A stretch of 16,921 bases of DNA from an uncultured Spirochaetia bacterium (GCA_913053665.1 CAJXGR010000026.1:1-16921); one strand, 5' to 3'; positions 1-8,270 are shown, numbered from the stretch's first letter. The notes: generated by a model from the sequence alone, not told the origin. A program made the numbers and translations.

Positions 1-14
1 CAATTTAAAGCAAA

Positions 15-89
15 ATGGAAAAAATAAAAAACAAGGATACCCTAAGAGATTTAATTGAATATATTTCTAAAGCAGATTTGAAGGTTTAA
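15..89 (+). CDS. possible 24-residue leader ORF upstream of the cyclase
   Basis: A complete small frame (ATG at 15, TAA at 87-89) encodes 24 residues, MEKIKNKDTLRD... ending in ADLKV, with an amphipathic, charged composition. Its stop overlaps the AAAGGAGG ribosome binding site of the cyclase, an arrangement that would allow translational coupling. It has no convincing ribosome binding site of its own (only AAAG just upstream), and in such A-rich DNA a 24-codon frame can arise by chance. An in-frame TAA at 6-8 rules out the 3' end of a longer gene in this frame. Confidence 0.18.
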   Translation: MEKIKNKDTLRDLIEYISKADLKV

Positions 90-94
90 AGGAG
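88..94 (+). promoter_or_regulatory. strong ribosome binding site of the adenylate cyclase gene
   Basis: TAAAGGAGG ends seven bases before the ATG at 102. It is close to a perfect anti-Shine-Dalgarno match and fixes the cyclase start. Confidence 0.8.
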
Positions 95-101
95 GATTCC
101 T

Positions 102-2516
102 ATGAAGGTTTCAGTCAGAATTAGTATTTTAGCCGCTTTAGCAGCATTGATTCTAATCAGTTCAGCCACAATCATTACCATTTCATATATTATGGGGAGC
201 AAGTCTGTTAACAATTTATCAGATAATCTGCTTAATATGGTTTCTGAATCAGTGGTTGAAAGTACTATAGATTATCTTGATCCTGCTGCTAAAAGTATGG
301 ATATAGGATGGAAATTGATAAATAGCAGACTCATTAATAAAATAGACGTCACTCCAGGCCCAGATGATCAGAACTATCAGCCCACTATTCTAATGGTCGA
401 CAAGATCACCCAGCATTACGAGAAAAGCACTCTAGATAAGTATCAACTTTCTCAAGAGGACTTAAAAAAGTTATTGTTCGATAAAATCATTAAAATGACC
501 CAAATAGCAGACTATTTTTCTGATCTACTGGATACTTACGAACAAATTCTTATGATGGACTACGGAGATGACAAGAAAGATTCCATGACGGTCAAAAAGA
601 TGCCGGATAAAACCGTATCTACGAAATATGTTTTTCGTTTTCGTCATAAGGGACAATATATTGCTATCATTGCATGGAACCACAAAACAGAAGCTTACTA
701 TAGCGATAAAGAAGAGGAGCATTTTAGAAATAGTATTCAGTTATCAAAAAAAGCTGATGACCCCACCCAAAAACCATGGTTCAAGGGTGCAAAGCAGAAT
801 TTTTACTCTGCTGTGAAGAAGGGAAAAAATCCGGATGTCTTTTGGACTCTTCCTTATATTTTTCCATCGGATCATAGGCCTGGTATATCTTGTGCCTTAC
901 CTATAGCCAAGAAAAACGGGAAAGAAATGGACTATGTCATAAACGCTGATCTTGGAATTAATGCTATGTCCAAATATCTGGAGACTTTGACAATCAGTCC
1001 AAATAGCAATGTTTTCATCATCGATGAAAAAGAAAACTTGCTAGCCCATGCTGAAACATCTGAAGAAGGGGACCATGATGGCGAAGGGGGCGGTCATGGT
1101 GAAAAAGGCGATCATGGCGATGAACACAATATGTCTAGTAAAAAAACACCAAAACATGATGATCCTGATGATTCCAAAGAGTCAGGTCATGGCCATGAGA
1201 TCACGCTGACTCCATTAAAAGAACATAAATTGTATGCAACAGCCTTTGAAGTGTCAAAAGCCATATCAGCAAAATTAGTAGAGGGCAAGATGATTAAAAA
1301 GTTCACCTTCTCTTATAATGACACACCTTATATCGGCGCCTTTTCAACCTTTCCAAAAGGATCCTACTTGAATTGGATGATAGGAATTGTCATTCCAGAA
1401 GACGATTTTTTGGGATCTGTCAAAACCAATACGTATATAAGTCTTGCCGTATCCCTTGCTACCCTGTTCCTATCTCTCTTTATAGGTATATACTTTGCCT
1501 CAAGAATATCCAAACCTTTGCTGACCCTTGTAAATGAGGCTGATAAGATTCGCTCGTTTCAATTAGATGACTCTGTTCCAATGAAAACCAATTTCACAGA
1601 TCTAAAACGCCTGGGTGACGCCTTTCAAAACATGAAATCAGGTTTACGTTCTTTTAAGAAATATGTCTCATCTGATCTTGTGGGATACCTGATTCAATCG
1701 GGACAGGAAGCCATTTTAGGTGGCGAAAAGAAGACTTTATCCGTCTATTTCTCAGACATTGCGGACTTTACCTCCATATCGGAAAAACTGGCTCCTGAAA
1801 AACTGGTAAGGGATCTTGGTGAGTATTTAGGGGAAATGAGTAATATTATTAGTGTAAATGATGGCACCATTGACAAATATATTGGTGACGCCATCATGGC
1901 CTTCTGGGGTGCACCCCAAGAATGTGCCGACCATGCTTATTTAGCCTGTAAGTCAGCCATTGAAAATCAGCAAAAGCTTGAACTTCTAAGAAAAACGAAA
2001 TGGAAAAATGAGAATAAACCATTATTTAAGGCAAGAATCGGCGTGAATACCGGTGATCTGATTGTTGGCAACATCGGTTCTGATAGCCGTATGGATTATA
2101 CCGTCATCGGCGATACGGTTAATTTGTCCAGTCGGCTGGAAGGGATTAACAAATATTATAATACTGAAATTATGTGTAGTGAGTCCACAAATCAAATCGT
2201 GAAAGACAGGATTGTGACACGAAAACTTGATCTAGTCGCAGTCAAAGGAAAAGCGGAAGGGGTTGGTATTTATGAAATAGTGGGTTTTAAAAATCAAGTC
2301 CCTATAAAGTTAGAATCTTTCATTTCTAAATATGAAGAAGCCTTTGATCATTATTTAAATCGCCGTTTTGAAGAAGCTTTAAAGCTTTTTAAAGACTCTT
2401 TGTCTTTGAAAGCAGGGGATGTGGGAGTCAGCATTTTTACTGAACGGTGTGAAAATTATATCAACCAACCCCCGGCTGAAGACTGGAATGGGGTTTATGT
2501 GTTTAAAACGAAATAA
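102..2516 (+). CDS. membrane adenylate cyclase (class III) with Cache-like sensor and HAMP
   Basis: This protein probably makes cAMP from ATP in response to an extracytoplasmic signal. It has an N-terminal membrane segment (about 8-30), an outer sensor region (about 32-440, Cache-like, with a KPWFKGA motif near 224), a second membrane segment (about 445-467), a HAMP linker (about 467-518) and a class III cyclase domain (about 540-730). Visible catalytic residues are the metal-binding Asp552 (YFSDIADFT) and Asp596 (DKYIGDAIMAF), purine-site Lys592 and Thr667 (YTVIGD), and transition-state Asn674 and Arg678. The Lys/Thr pair is the adenylate, class IIIb type, some members of which respond to bicarbonate. 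A C-terminal TPR-like hairpin ends in the ERCENYINQPPAEDWNGV motif common to such cyclases. Residues 316-366 form an unusual His/Asp/Gly-rich loop within the sensor. The start is set by a strong AAAGGAGG. The signal sensed is unknown. Confidence 0.9.
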   Translation: MKVSVRISILAALAALILISSATIITISYIMGSKSVNNLSDNLLNMVSESVVESTIDYLDPAAKSMDIGWKLINSRLINKIDVTPGPDDQNYQPTILMVDKITQHYEKSTLDKYQLSQEDLKKLLFDKIIKMTQIADYFSDLLDTYEQILMMDYGDDKKDSMTVKKMPDKTVSTKYVFRFRHKGQYIAIIAWNHKTEAYYSDKEEEHFRNSIQLSKKADDPTQKPWFKGAKQNFYSAVKKGKNPDVFWTLPYIFPSDHRPGISCALPIAKKNGKEMDYVINADLGINAMSKYLETLTISPNSNVFIIDEKENLLAHAETSEEGDHDGEGGGHGEKGDHGDEHNMSSKKTPKHDDPDDSKESGHGHEITLTPLKEHKLYATAFEVSKAISAKLVEGKMIKKFTFSYNDTPYIGAFSTFPKGSYLNWMIGIVIPEDDFLGSVKTNTYISLAVSLATLFLSLFIGIYFASRISKPLLTLVNEADKIRSFQLDDSVPMKTNFTDLKRLGDAFQNMKSGLRSFKKYVSSDLVGYLIQSGQEAILGGEKKTLSVYFSDIADFTSISEKLAPEKLVRDLGEYLGEMSNIISVNDGTIDKYIGDAIMAFWGAPQECADHAYLACKSAIENQQKLELLRKTKWKNENKPLFKARIGVNTGDLIVGNIGSDSRMDYTVIGDTVNLSSRLEGINKYYNTEIMCSESTNQIVKDRIVTRKLDLVAVKGKAEGVGIYEIVGFKNQVPIKLESFISKYEEAFDHYLNRRFEEALKLFKDSLSLKAGDVGVSIFTERCENYINQPPAEDWNGVYVFKTK

Positions 2517-2859
2517 ACCAGGATTTAAATGCCTGATAGAGTCAAGAGGTATTAAATGCGGTGGACGGGAAGAAAAGAGAGAGAACGTGACAGAGCCAGA
2601 AGTTTAGAACGAGATCATATGTATCATTTGTTACTGTTGATTAAATAAAAATGGCTCAATATGGATTCCAGGTTGATAATCTACTATTTAGATTAGAACG
2701 TCCTTCTAAACAGACAGACGCTGCTCTACATCTCCACCAACCTGAAACACATAAAGAGCCTTAATAATAAACTCTTAGCTCTGTGATTCAGTGTTTCCGT
2801 GACACTTCATAAGTCGAACTGACGTTCAATACTATTGCCCATTTCAATGTCTTCTGTCC
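2517..2859. other. 343-bp gap between convergent genes, no gene seen
   Basis: This stretch separates the ends of the cyclase (+) and glutamate-synthase-like (-) genes. I see no coding frame with a ribosome binding site. It holds several weak hairpins: TTAGAA-CGTCC-TTCTAA at 2693-2709, AGTGT-N7-ACACT at 2790-2806, and the near-palindrome CAGGATTTAAATGCCTG at 2519-2535. None is followed by a T-run on either strand, so I do not call a terminator although one is expected here. Confidence 0.6.
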
Positions 2860-4476
2860 TTAGCCGGAAGTGACCCCTGAATATTTTATCCCTGAAAGAT
2901 CGGCTAAATCACGATTGTAAGTTGCAATGTCATCCAGGGAAAACTGATTGAGATGATTATGACCACAAGCCCTTGCCATGACCTGCATGAGCGTGATGGT
3001 TGCTTTCAGGAAATTCTCAAGGCGAAGGGCTGATTGTTCCACATCAAGCCTGGCTCTCAGATTCGGTTTTTGAGTGGCAATCCCAACGGGACAATTATTT
3101 GTATGGCAGGCTCGCATAGCCTGACAGCCGATAGCCTGCAACGCTGAATTGGAAATAGCGATTGCATCAGCTCCCAAGGCCATGGCTTTGATGAAATCAG
3201 GAGCTGTACGCAATCCTCCAGTGATCACTAGAGTGATGTCCTTTTGTCCACGACGATCCAAGTGTTTACGTGCTCTGCCAAGTGCCGGAATCGTTGGAAC
3301 AGAAATATGATCACGAAAGATTATAGGGGCCGCACCTGTTCCACCCCCACGTCCATCTAAAATGATATAGTCCACCCCAACTTCAATAGCCGCGTCGAGA
3401 TCTTCTTCAATGTGATTCGCCGAAAGCTTGTAGCCGATAGGGATTCCGCCTGTGAGTTCTCTAACCTCATTAGCCAGGTTCTTAAAGTCTGTAAGACAAG
3501 TCATATCAGGAAATCTGGGAGGTGAAATGGCGGGTTGGCCTTCAGGTATGCCACGGACCTCACTAATCTTACCTTTGTTTTTATGACCCGGTAAATGCCC
3601 ACCTGTCCCAGTCTTAGCCCCCTGCCCTCCCTTGAAGTGAAAGGCCTGGACTTTTTTTAAAAGCTCCATCTTAAAACCAAACTTGGCAGAGGCTAACTCA
3701 TAAAAGTATCTGGAGTTTTCAGCTTGCTCCTCAGGAAGCATTCCCCCTTCCCCAGAGCAAATCCCAGTCCCTGCCTTCTCAGCACCCCTGGATAAAGCGA
3801 CTTTAGCCTCCTCAGACAGGGCTCCAAAGCTCATATCCGACACGAATAGAGGGATTTCCAAGATCAAAGGCTTCTTGGCATTCTTCCCTATAACAACGTC
3901 CGTACCAACTGTCACGTCTTCAAGATGAGGCAATCTCGCTAACTGGGCGGGTAGAACTTGAATATCATCCCATTTTGGAAGTAAATGCCCTCCTACTCCC
4001 ATTGCGTCCACCGGTCCATGATGGCCCAGTTTCGATAAACCATGTTTTGATAAATATTGGATAGTCGCAGCGTTCGGCTCTTCAGGTGCCGGATGAGTGG
4101 ACTCATAGGCCCCCAGGTAGTCCTCCCTATTGACAGCGACCAGTTGTTCCTTCTCGTAGTCATCGATCTCAGCTTCATCCACCCAAACTTGACCTCCATC
4201 AAGAGAAGTCTTAAACTTGTAGAGGTGTTCAGCAGGGTTGTACTCGCTTATCCCGGTGTCATAACGGTAATCCCATTTATGGACACCGCATATGAGGTTG
4301 TGACCGTCTATGTAGCCGTCTCCTAATAAGGCACCCCTATGATCACAGCGTCCATAAAGGACAGATACATTGTCATCATATCGAATGACCACTAGGTCTG
4401 TGTTTTTCACCAGGACATGAACAGGATTACGATCCTCAAGCTTGCCCCATTCATAGATTGCAATTTTACTGTTCAT
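2860..4476 (-). CDS. Rieske [2Fe-2S] domain fused to FMN-dependent glutamate synthase domain
   Basis: A probable cytoplasmic flavo-iron-sulfur oxidoreductase of 538 residues. Residues 1-100 form a Rieske ferredoxin module with the full ligand pattern Cys44-x-His46 (GRCDHRG) and Cys63-x2-His66 (CGVHKW). Residues about 130-520 are the glutamate synthase alpha-subunit FMN domain: GAKTGTGGHLPG near 287-297, DGRGGGTGAAP near 374-384, and the three-cysteine cluster ligands Cys451-x5-Cys457-x4-Cys462 (CQAMRACHTNNCP). No glutamine amidotransferase domain is present, so it cannot be a complete classical GltB. The Rieske module may feed or take electrons in place of the GltD partner. It lies 29 bp after the unknown-function gene on the same strand, so the two are probably co-transcribed. 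Upstream of its ATG only a weak GGA is seen. The true substrate is uncertain; many stand-alone members of this family are uncharacterised. Confidence 0.85.
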   Translation of the reverse strand: MNSKIAIYEWGKLEDRNPVHVLVKNTDLVVIRYDDNVSVLYGRCDHRGALLGDGYIDGHNLICGVHKWDYRYDTGISEYNPAEHLYKFKTSLDGGQVWVDEAEIDDYEKEQLVAVNREDYLGAYESTHPAPEEPNAATIQYLSKHGLSKLGHHGPVDAMGVGGHLLPKWDDIQVLPAQLARLPHLEDVTVGTDVVIGKNAKKPLILEIPLFVSDMSFGALSEEAKVALSRGAEKAGTGICSGEGGMLPEEQAENSRYFYELASAKFGFKMELLKKVQAFHFKGGQGAKTGTGGHLPGHKNKGKISEVRGIPEGQPAISPPRFPDMTCLTDFKNLANEVRELTGGIPIGYKLSANHIEEDLDAAIEVGVDYIILDGRGGGTGAAPIIFRDHISVPTIPALGRARKHLDRRGQKDITLVITGGLRTAPDFIKAMALGADAIAISNSALQAIGCQAMRACHTNNCPVGIATQKPNLRARLDVEQSALRLENFLKATITLMQVMARACGHNHLNQFSLDDIATYNRDLADLSGIKYSGVTSG

Positions 4477-4505
4477 TATTTTATCCGTCTTGTCAAGATG
4501 TTTGT

Positions 4506-5378
4506 TTAAGTTAAGAGAGATTCAGTCTCTTCCATGGCGTGGTTCAGATAGTCGACCACATGGGCGACCTGAGCTTTTGTCGTGCTTTCTTTAATAATTT
4601 GAGACGCCGTCAGGACAGCTCCTACCCAACCTTCTTTATGCCAGTGAGCCCCACTCGGAAGTTTTGGGAAGGTGGTTTTCTTTGGGTCAGGGTAAGGCCA
4701 GGGATTTACATAAAAATAAGGCTCGTTGTAACTCCCATCCCCAGGGGAAAACCCTATGCTTATGGATTTAGACCCCTCAGGATTCTCCTTTTGATCCAAT
4801 GTATACAGGCATCCAAGATCAAAGTGATGGGGCCAGCAGCGTACAGAACTCATATTAGGAAAACTCGTGCAAGCGGCTTTGAGTGCCAAATCAGCATTTG
4901 CATAATACTTTGCCATTTCCGTTGCTGTAGACTCATTAAACTTAAATGACTGACCTTTACCAGTTGGATGGTCTGGGATTTCATAAGGCCTGTCCATTGA
5001 TAATTCATTCCTGCCAAAGTTCCATGCGTCTATTTGACTCAATTGCCATTCTATAGCTTCGTTTAGGGGTTTCCCGTTCAAAGAATACCTGGATTGAATA
5101 TGATCCTTTTCGTCTAAAATCAATAAGGTGAAACTGAAATCCAGGGCAACCCGATGTTTTTTAGGCTCCTCAAGTTCGTGGCTGATAAGAGCATTGAGCT
5201 TATGGTGCCACCCGAAATTGCTATGGCTATCGTCTTCTTTTGCCGGAACGAAAGACCGAACAACAGCCGCTGGGATCTGTAAGGCATGGTGGAGCTGGTT
5301 TCGTGTATCTTCAAGTTGGTTGATGCTCACTGAGCCAAGAGTTTGCCAATCCTTTTCTAAAGCATCTGCATTGAACAT
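4506..5378 (-). CDS. conserved protein of unknown function (RCWPHHFD / SPGDGSY family)
   Basis: I do not recognise a named function. The 290-residue product looks soluble, with no signal peptide or membrane segment. Motifs that look conserved are LHHALQ near the N-terminus, DDSHSNFGWH, YEIPDHP, VRCWPHHFDLGCLYTL, SPGDGSYNEPYFYVNPWPYP and HWHKEGWVGAVL. The concentration of His, Trp and Asp in these could mark a metal or ligand site, but this is inference. The frame is open upstream to 5564. I chose ATG 5378 because GAAGGAA sits about six bases before it, the extension (KTFTYLFYFYHNLF...) is AT-rich and low in quality, and it would cross the divergent ABC gene. It is the first gene of a likely operon with the Rieske-glutamate synthase gene. 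Confidence 0.75.
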   Translation of the reverse strand: MFNADALEKDWQTLGSVSINQLEDTRNQLHHALQIPAAVVRSFVPAKEDDSHSNFGWHHKLNALISHELEEPKKHRVALDFSFTLLILDEKDHIQSRYSLNGKPLNEAIEWQLSQIDAWNFGRNELSMDRPYEIPDHPTGKGQSFKFNESTATEMAKYYANADLALKAACTSFPNMSSVRCWPHHFDLGCLYTLDQKENPEGSKSISIGFSPGDGSYNEPYFYVNPWPYPDPKKTTFPKLPSGAHWHKEGWVGAVLTASQIIKESTTKAQVAHVVDYLNHAMEETESLLT

Positions 5379-5510
5379 GTAAGTTCCTTCATTGAGCCGA
5401 TTTGAATAAATAAAACATAATCTGAATCCATAGAAAGAGCAAATGATTTTTTTACAAAGTCCATTAGGTATTATGTACTTTTTTATTAAATTATACGTTG
5501 AGAATAAGTT
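5379..5510. promoter_or_regulatory. divergent promoter region (unknown/GltS operon and ABC operon)
   Basis: A 132-bp AT-rich gap lies between the two divergent starts. On the minus strand a weak sigma-70-like pair is TTGCTC, 17 bases, TATGTT. On the plus strand TTTACA occurs near 5450 and AT-rich -10-like boxes follow (TTATGT, TTATAC), but none is well spaced. The region must hold both promoters; the exact boxes are uncertain. Confidence 0.4.
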
Positions 5511-6242
5511 ATGATAGAAATAAAACAGGTAAGTAAAAGTTTTAAGGGACATCATGCCCTTCAATCCATTAATCTAAAGATAGAAAAAGAGTCTACTGTT
5601 GTTCTCATTGGCCCCAGCGGCTGCGGCAAATCCACTTTACTTCGGCTGATCATTGGATTAAGCGAAGCTGATACTGGAATGATTCTCTTTGAAGGGATGA
5701 AAGTCGAAAGACAAGACTTTTTAAATATCCGTTTAAGAATGGGTTACGTGATTCAAGAAGGTGGGCTGTTCCCTCATTTAAATGCCTATGACAATGTCAC
5801 CCTCATGGCCAAGTATCTGAAATGGGATAATAACCGGATTGAAGAAAGAATCCATAAGCTTGCTAACCTGGTCAGGCTACCCCATGATAAACTCAGCCAG
5901 TTTCCCATCCAATTGTCTGGTGGACAGCGTCAACGAGTCAGTTTGATGCGGGCTCTTATGTTAGACCCTGACGTTCTCCTTTTGGATGAACCTTTAGGTG
6001 CTTTAGACCCAATGATACGGGTTGATCTCCAAAAAGACCTTAAAGCAATCTTTCAATCTCTTGGTAAAACGGTAGTTATAGTCACTCATGATATTCGAGA
6101 AGCTAATTACTTTGCTGATACTATTATATTGATGAAGTCAGGGCAGATTGTGGCGGACGGAAGGATGAAAGAGCTTGAAGGGTCACCTGATCCCTTTGTC
6201 ATTCGTTTTCTCAATGCTCAGATAGGAATGAATAATGATTAG
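5511..6242 (+). CDS. osmoprotectant-type ABC importer ATPase (OpuCA/ProV-like)
   Basis: The ATP-hydrolysing subunit of a quaternary-amine importer, working on the inner face of the membrane with the next gene's product. All motifs are present: Walker A GPSGCGKST (34-42), Q-loop in VIQEGGLFPH (Gln82), signature LSGGQ (135-139), Walker B VLLLDE with Glu160, and the switch His193. At 243 residues it lacks the C-terminal CBS pair found in full-length OpuCA/ProV ATPases, so ionic-strength gating through CBS domains is not expected. The ribosome binding site is weak (GAG about nine bases upstream). Its stop codon overlaps the next gene's start (8-base overlap ATGAATAATGATTAG), indicating translational coupling and a fixed two-protein transporter. 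The family assignment rests largely on the neighbouring binding domain. Confidence 0.9.
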   Translation: MIEIKQVSKSFKGHHALQSINLKIEKESTVVLIGPSGCGKSTLLRLIIGLSEADTGMILFEGMKVERQDFLNIRLRMGYVIQEGGLFPHLNAYDNVTLMAKYLKWDNNRIEERIHKLANLVRLPHDKLSQFPIQLSGGQRQRVSLMRALMLDPDVLLLDEPLGALDPMIRVDLQKDLKAIFQSLGKTVVIVTHDIREANYFADTIILMKSGQIVADGRMKELEGSPDPFVIRFLNAQIGMNND

Positions 6243-7761
6243 AAGGTATTTTTTAAAGGATCCACTCATCATTTGTTTGATCTCGACTATTATCCTGCTT
6301 CTAGGTTGTCAGAGAACGGACAAGCGAATAATAATCAGCTCTAAACTCTTTACTGAATCGGTTCTATTAGAAAATATTGTGGGATTGCTTCTTGAGAGCG
6401 AGAATGTAGAAGTGAAGCATATAGAGGAGTTGGGGGGGACTCAATTTTTGTGGAGGGCCTTAATTCGTGGAGATATTGATATTTATCCTGATTATACGGG
6501 GACCATCGCCCAGGAAATCTTTGCAGGCAAGGAGATTCATGGTAATGCTGATATACGTCGTGCCTTAAAAGCTTATGGGATCGAGATGAGCCGTCCTCTT
6601 GGCTTCAACAATACTTATGCTATAGGTATGAAAAGAGAACTAGCTAAAAAGCTGAATATCCAAAACATATCAGACCTTAAATATCATCCAACCCTTAAGT
6701 TGGGTTTCTCAAATGAGTTTATGAATCGCAATGACGGTTGGCCTGGTCTGAGAAAGCGTTATGAACTCACACAAAGAGATGTTCAAGGCCTAGAGCATGC
6801 CCTGGCCTATCAAGGTCTTGAAAGCGACTCCATACAAGCCATTGATCTCTATATGACAGACGCTGAGATTCAATACTACGATCTGAAGGTCTTAAAGGAT
6901 GATTTGAAATACTTTCCTGCCTATGATGCCGTCCTATTGTACAGAGCAGATGCCAAGAAGCGAATACCACGTTTAGCCCATGTTTTATCTGAACTTGAAG
7001 GAGCAATCTCTGAACAGATCATGGTGAAACTGAATAGTCAGGTTAAAACCAAAGATAAAGGCAAGGGGAAGTCGGAAGCCTATGTGGCAGCCCAATTCCT
7101 CAAACAATCCCTATCGGTTAAGGTGAAAAAGACCCATGAGTCCACTCTATTCAGCCGATTTATCCGACGCACCAAGGAGCATTTCTTTCTTGTAGGTATA
7201 TCCCTAGTTATGGCGATATTACTAGCGATTCCTTTGGGTATACTCGCCTCAAAATCCAAAAGAACAGGTCAGTTTATTTTGTCTTTAACAGGACTTATTC
7301 AGACGATTCCATCATTAGTCCTCCTTGTTTTTATGATTCCATTACTGGGAATTAGCGAGCCTCCAGCTATTATTGCCTTATTTTTATACAGTTTACTACC
7401 CATTGTAAGAGGTACCTACACTGGGATTCAAGAGATTCCCCAGGGGATACGTGAATCGGCAGAGGCTATTGGCCTTCCATCGTTGGCCATCCTGCGTTTG
7501 ATAGAGATTCCTCTTGCAACAAGGTCTATTTTGAGTGGGATAAAAACATCAGCGGTCATCAATGTAGGTACAGCCACGTTAGGGGCCTTTATAGGGGCTG
7601 GAGGCTATGGTCAACCCATTCTTACAGGTTTACGTAAGGATTTTACACTGATCTGGGAAGGAGCAATCCCAGCCGCCTTGATGGCATTGCTGATCCAGTG
7701 GGGTTTTGACCTGAGTGAACGTCTGATCGTCCCTAAGGGATTAAGAATAAAAAGTGAGTAA
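6235..7761 (+). CDS. osmoprotectant ABC importer: fused lipoprotein binding domain and permease
   Basis: One 508-residue polypeptide carries both the substrate-binding and membrane parts of an OpuC-type importer (glycine betaine/choline/carnitine class). A signal with lipobox LLLGC puts the mature lipidated N-terminus at Cys25. Residues about 31-270 match the OpuCC-like binding fold (SSKLFTESVLLENI, ELGGTQFLWRAL, GDIDIYPDYTGT, LGFNNTYAIGM, NDGWPGL). A basic linker (KTKDKGKGKS) leads to a MetI-type permease domain (about 310-500) with five predicted membrane segments and the cytoplasmic coupling loop SAEAIGLPSLAILRLIEIP (408-426). Placing that loop inside forces the permease N-terminus outside, which agrees with an outward-facing binding domain fused in front. 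It is coupled to the ATPase gene by overlap. The exact substrate cannot be read from sequence. Confidence 0.88.
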   Translation: MIRRYFLKDPLIICLISTIILLLGCQRTDKRIIISSKLFTESVLLENIVGLLLESENVEVKHIEELGGTQFLWRALIRGDIDIYPDYTGTIAQEIFAGKEIHGNADIRRALKAYGIEMSRPLGFNNTYAIGMKRELAKKLNIQNISDLKYHPTLKLGFSNEFMNRNDGWPGLRKRYELTQRDVQGLEHALAYQGLESDSIQAIDLYMTDAEIQYYDLKVLKDDLKYFPAYDAVLLYRADAKKRIPRLAHVLSELEGAISEQIMVKLNSQVKTKDKGKGKSEAYVAAQFLKQSLSVKVKKTHESTLFSRFIRRTKEHFFLVGISLVMAILLAIPLGILASKSKRTGQFILSLTGLIQTIPSLVLLVFMIPLLGISEPPAIIALFLYSLLPIVRGTYTGIQEIPQGIRESAEAIGLPSLAILRLIEIPLATRSILSGIKTSAVINVGTATLGAFIGAGGYGQPILTGLRKDFTLIWEGAIPAALMALLIQWGFDLSERLIVPKGLRIKSE

Positions 7762-7910
7762 GCCTTAGGAAGCTTCTGAGTAAGCAAGAAAAGGCTAAAT
7801 GCTATTTCCAAAGCCTGAGATTATCTTTCTAAGATAGACGTTCTAGATCAATGGCAATAGACAAACAGAAAAATGAAGAGAGTAGAAAATTATCTTATCG
7901 AATAAAAGTT

Positions 7911-7944
7911 TCGACCGAATTATAAACAACAGAATCGACCAAAT
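7911..7944. repeat. short direct repeat TCGACC(G/A)AAT upstream of the small ORF
   Basis: TCGACCGAAT at 7911-7920 and TCGACCAAAT at 7935-7944 (9 of 10 identical) are 24 bp apart start to start and bracket TATAAA at 7921-7926. This could be a pair of regulator half-sites around a -10 box, or chance. Confidence 0.3.
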
Positions 7945-7964
7945 CAGCTACCAGGGAAGGGCGT

Positions 7965-8192
7965 ATGGAACATATCAGTTACTTGTACTACAACGGAGTG
8001 CTTCAAAATCTACACAAACATCTTCAGAAATCCCATGATAATAAAGAAACCATTCATCGGGCTATCCAAAGCATCGAAGGCCGTATGAAAGAATACGAAT
8101 CGGCCTCGCTCACACAGAAGAACAGAGGGCGTTTTCTGAAAACGACCTTTGAAAGCTACTTATCCCAGGCGACTCACTCCAAAGCTTCATAA
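7965..8192 (+). CDS. small hypothetical protein (75 residues)
   Basis: I do not recognise this protein. It is hydrophilic and probably helical, with His- and Lys-rich stretches (LHKHLQKSHDNKETIHRAIQ) and no membrane segment, signal or cysteine pattern. Support for it being real comes from a good purine-rich site (AGGGAAGGG) five to ten bases before ATG 7965 and an unbroken frame with ordinary codon use. It stands alone: 203 bp after the permease gene and 165 bp before the methyltransferase gene, all on the same strand. Confidence 0.5.
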   Translation: MEHISYLYYNGVLQNLHKHLQKSHDNKETIHRAIQSIEGRMKEYESASLTQKNRGRFLKTTFESYLSQATHSKAS

Positions 8193-8270
8193 ATCCCGTG
8201 TATTGACTTCATTCTAAAGGTTCTCACACCATTCAGAATGATATGAAGACTATTCGATATAGATTAAGTT

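Noticed and set aside
2419..2607. 62-residue frame overlapping the cyclase 3' end
   Set aside because: It starts inside the cyclase gene in another frame and has no ribosome binding site or protein-like features.
4057..4326. 89-residue plus-strand frame antisense to the Rieske-GltS gene
   Set aside because: It is a shadow of a well-supported gene on the other strand, with no ribosome binding site or recognisable motifs.
5379..5564. N-terminal extension of the unknown-function gene up to an ATG at 5564
   Set aside because: It would overlap the divergent ABC gene start, is AT-rich and poorly protein-like, and a good ribosome binding site precedes the ATG at 5378.
8203..8231. TTGACT at 8203 as a -35 box for the methyltransferase gene
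   Set aside because: No acceptable -10 sequence lies 16-18 bp downstream.
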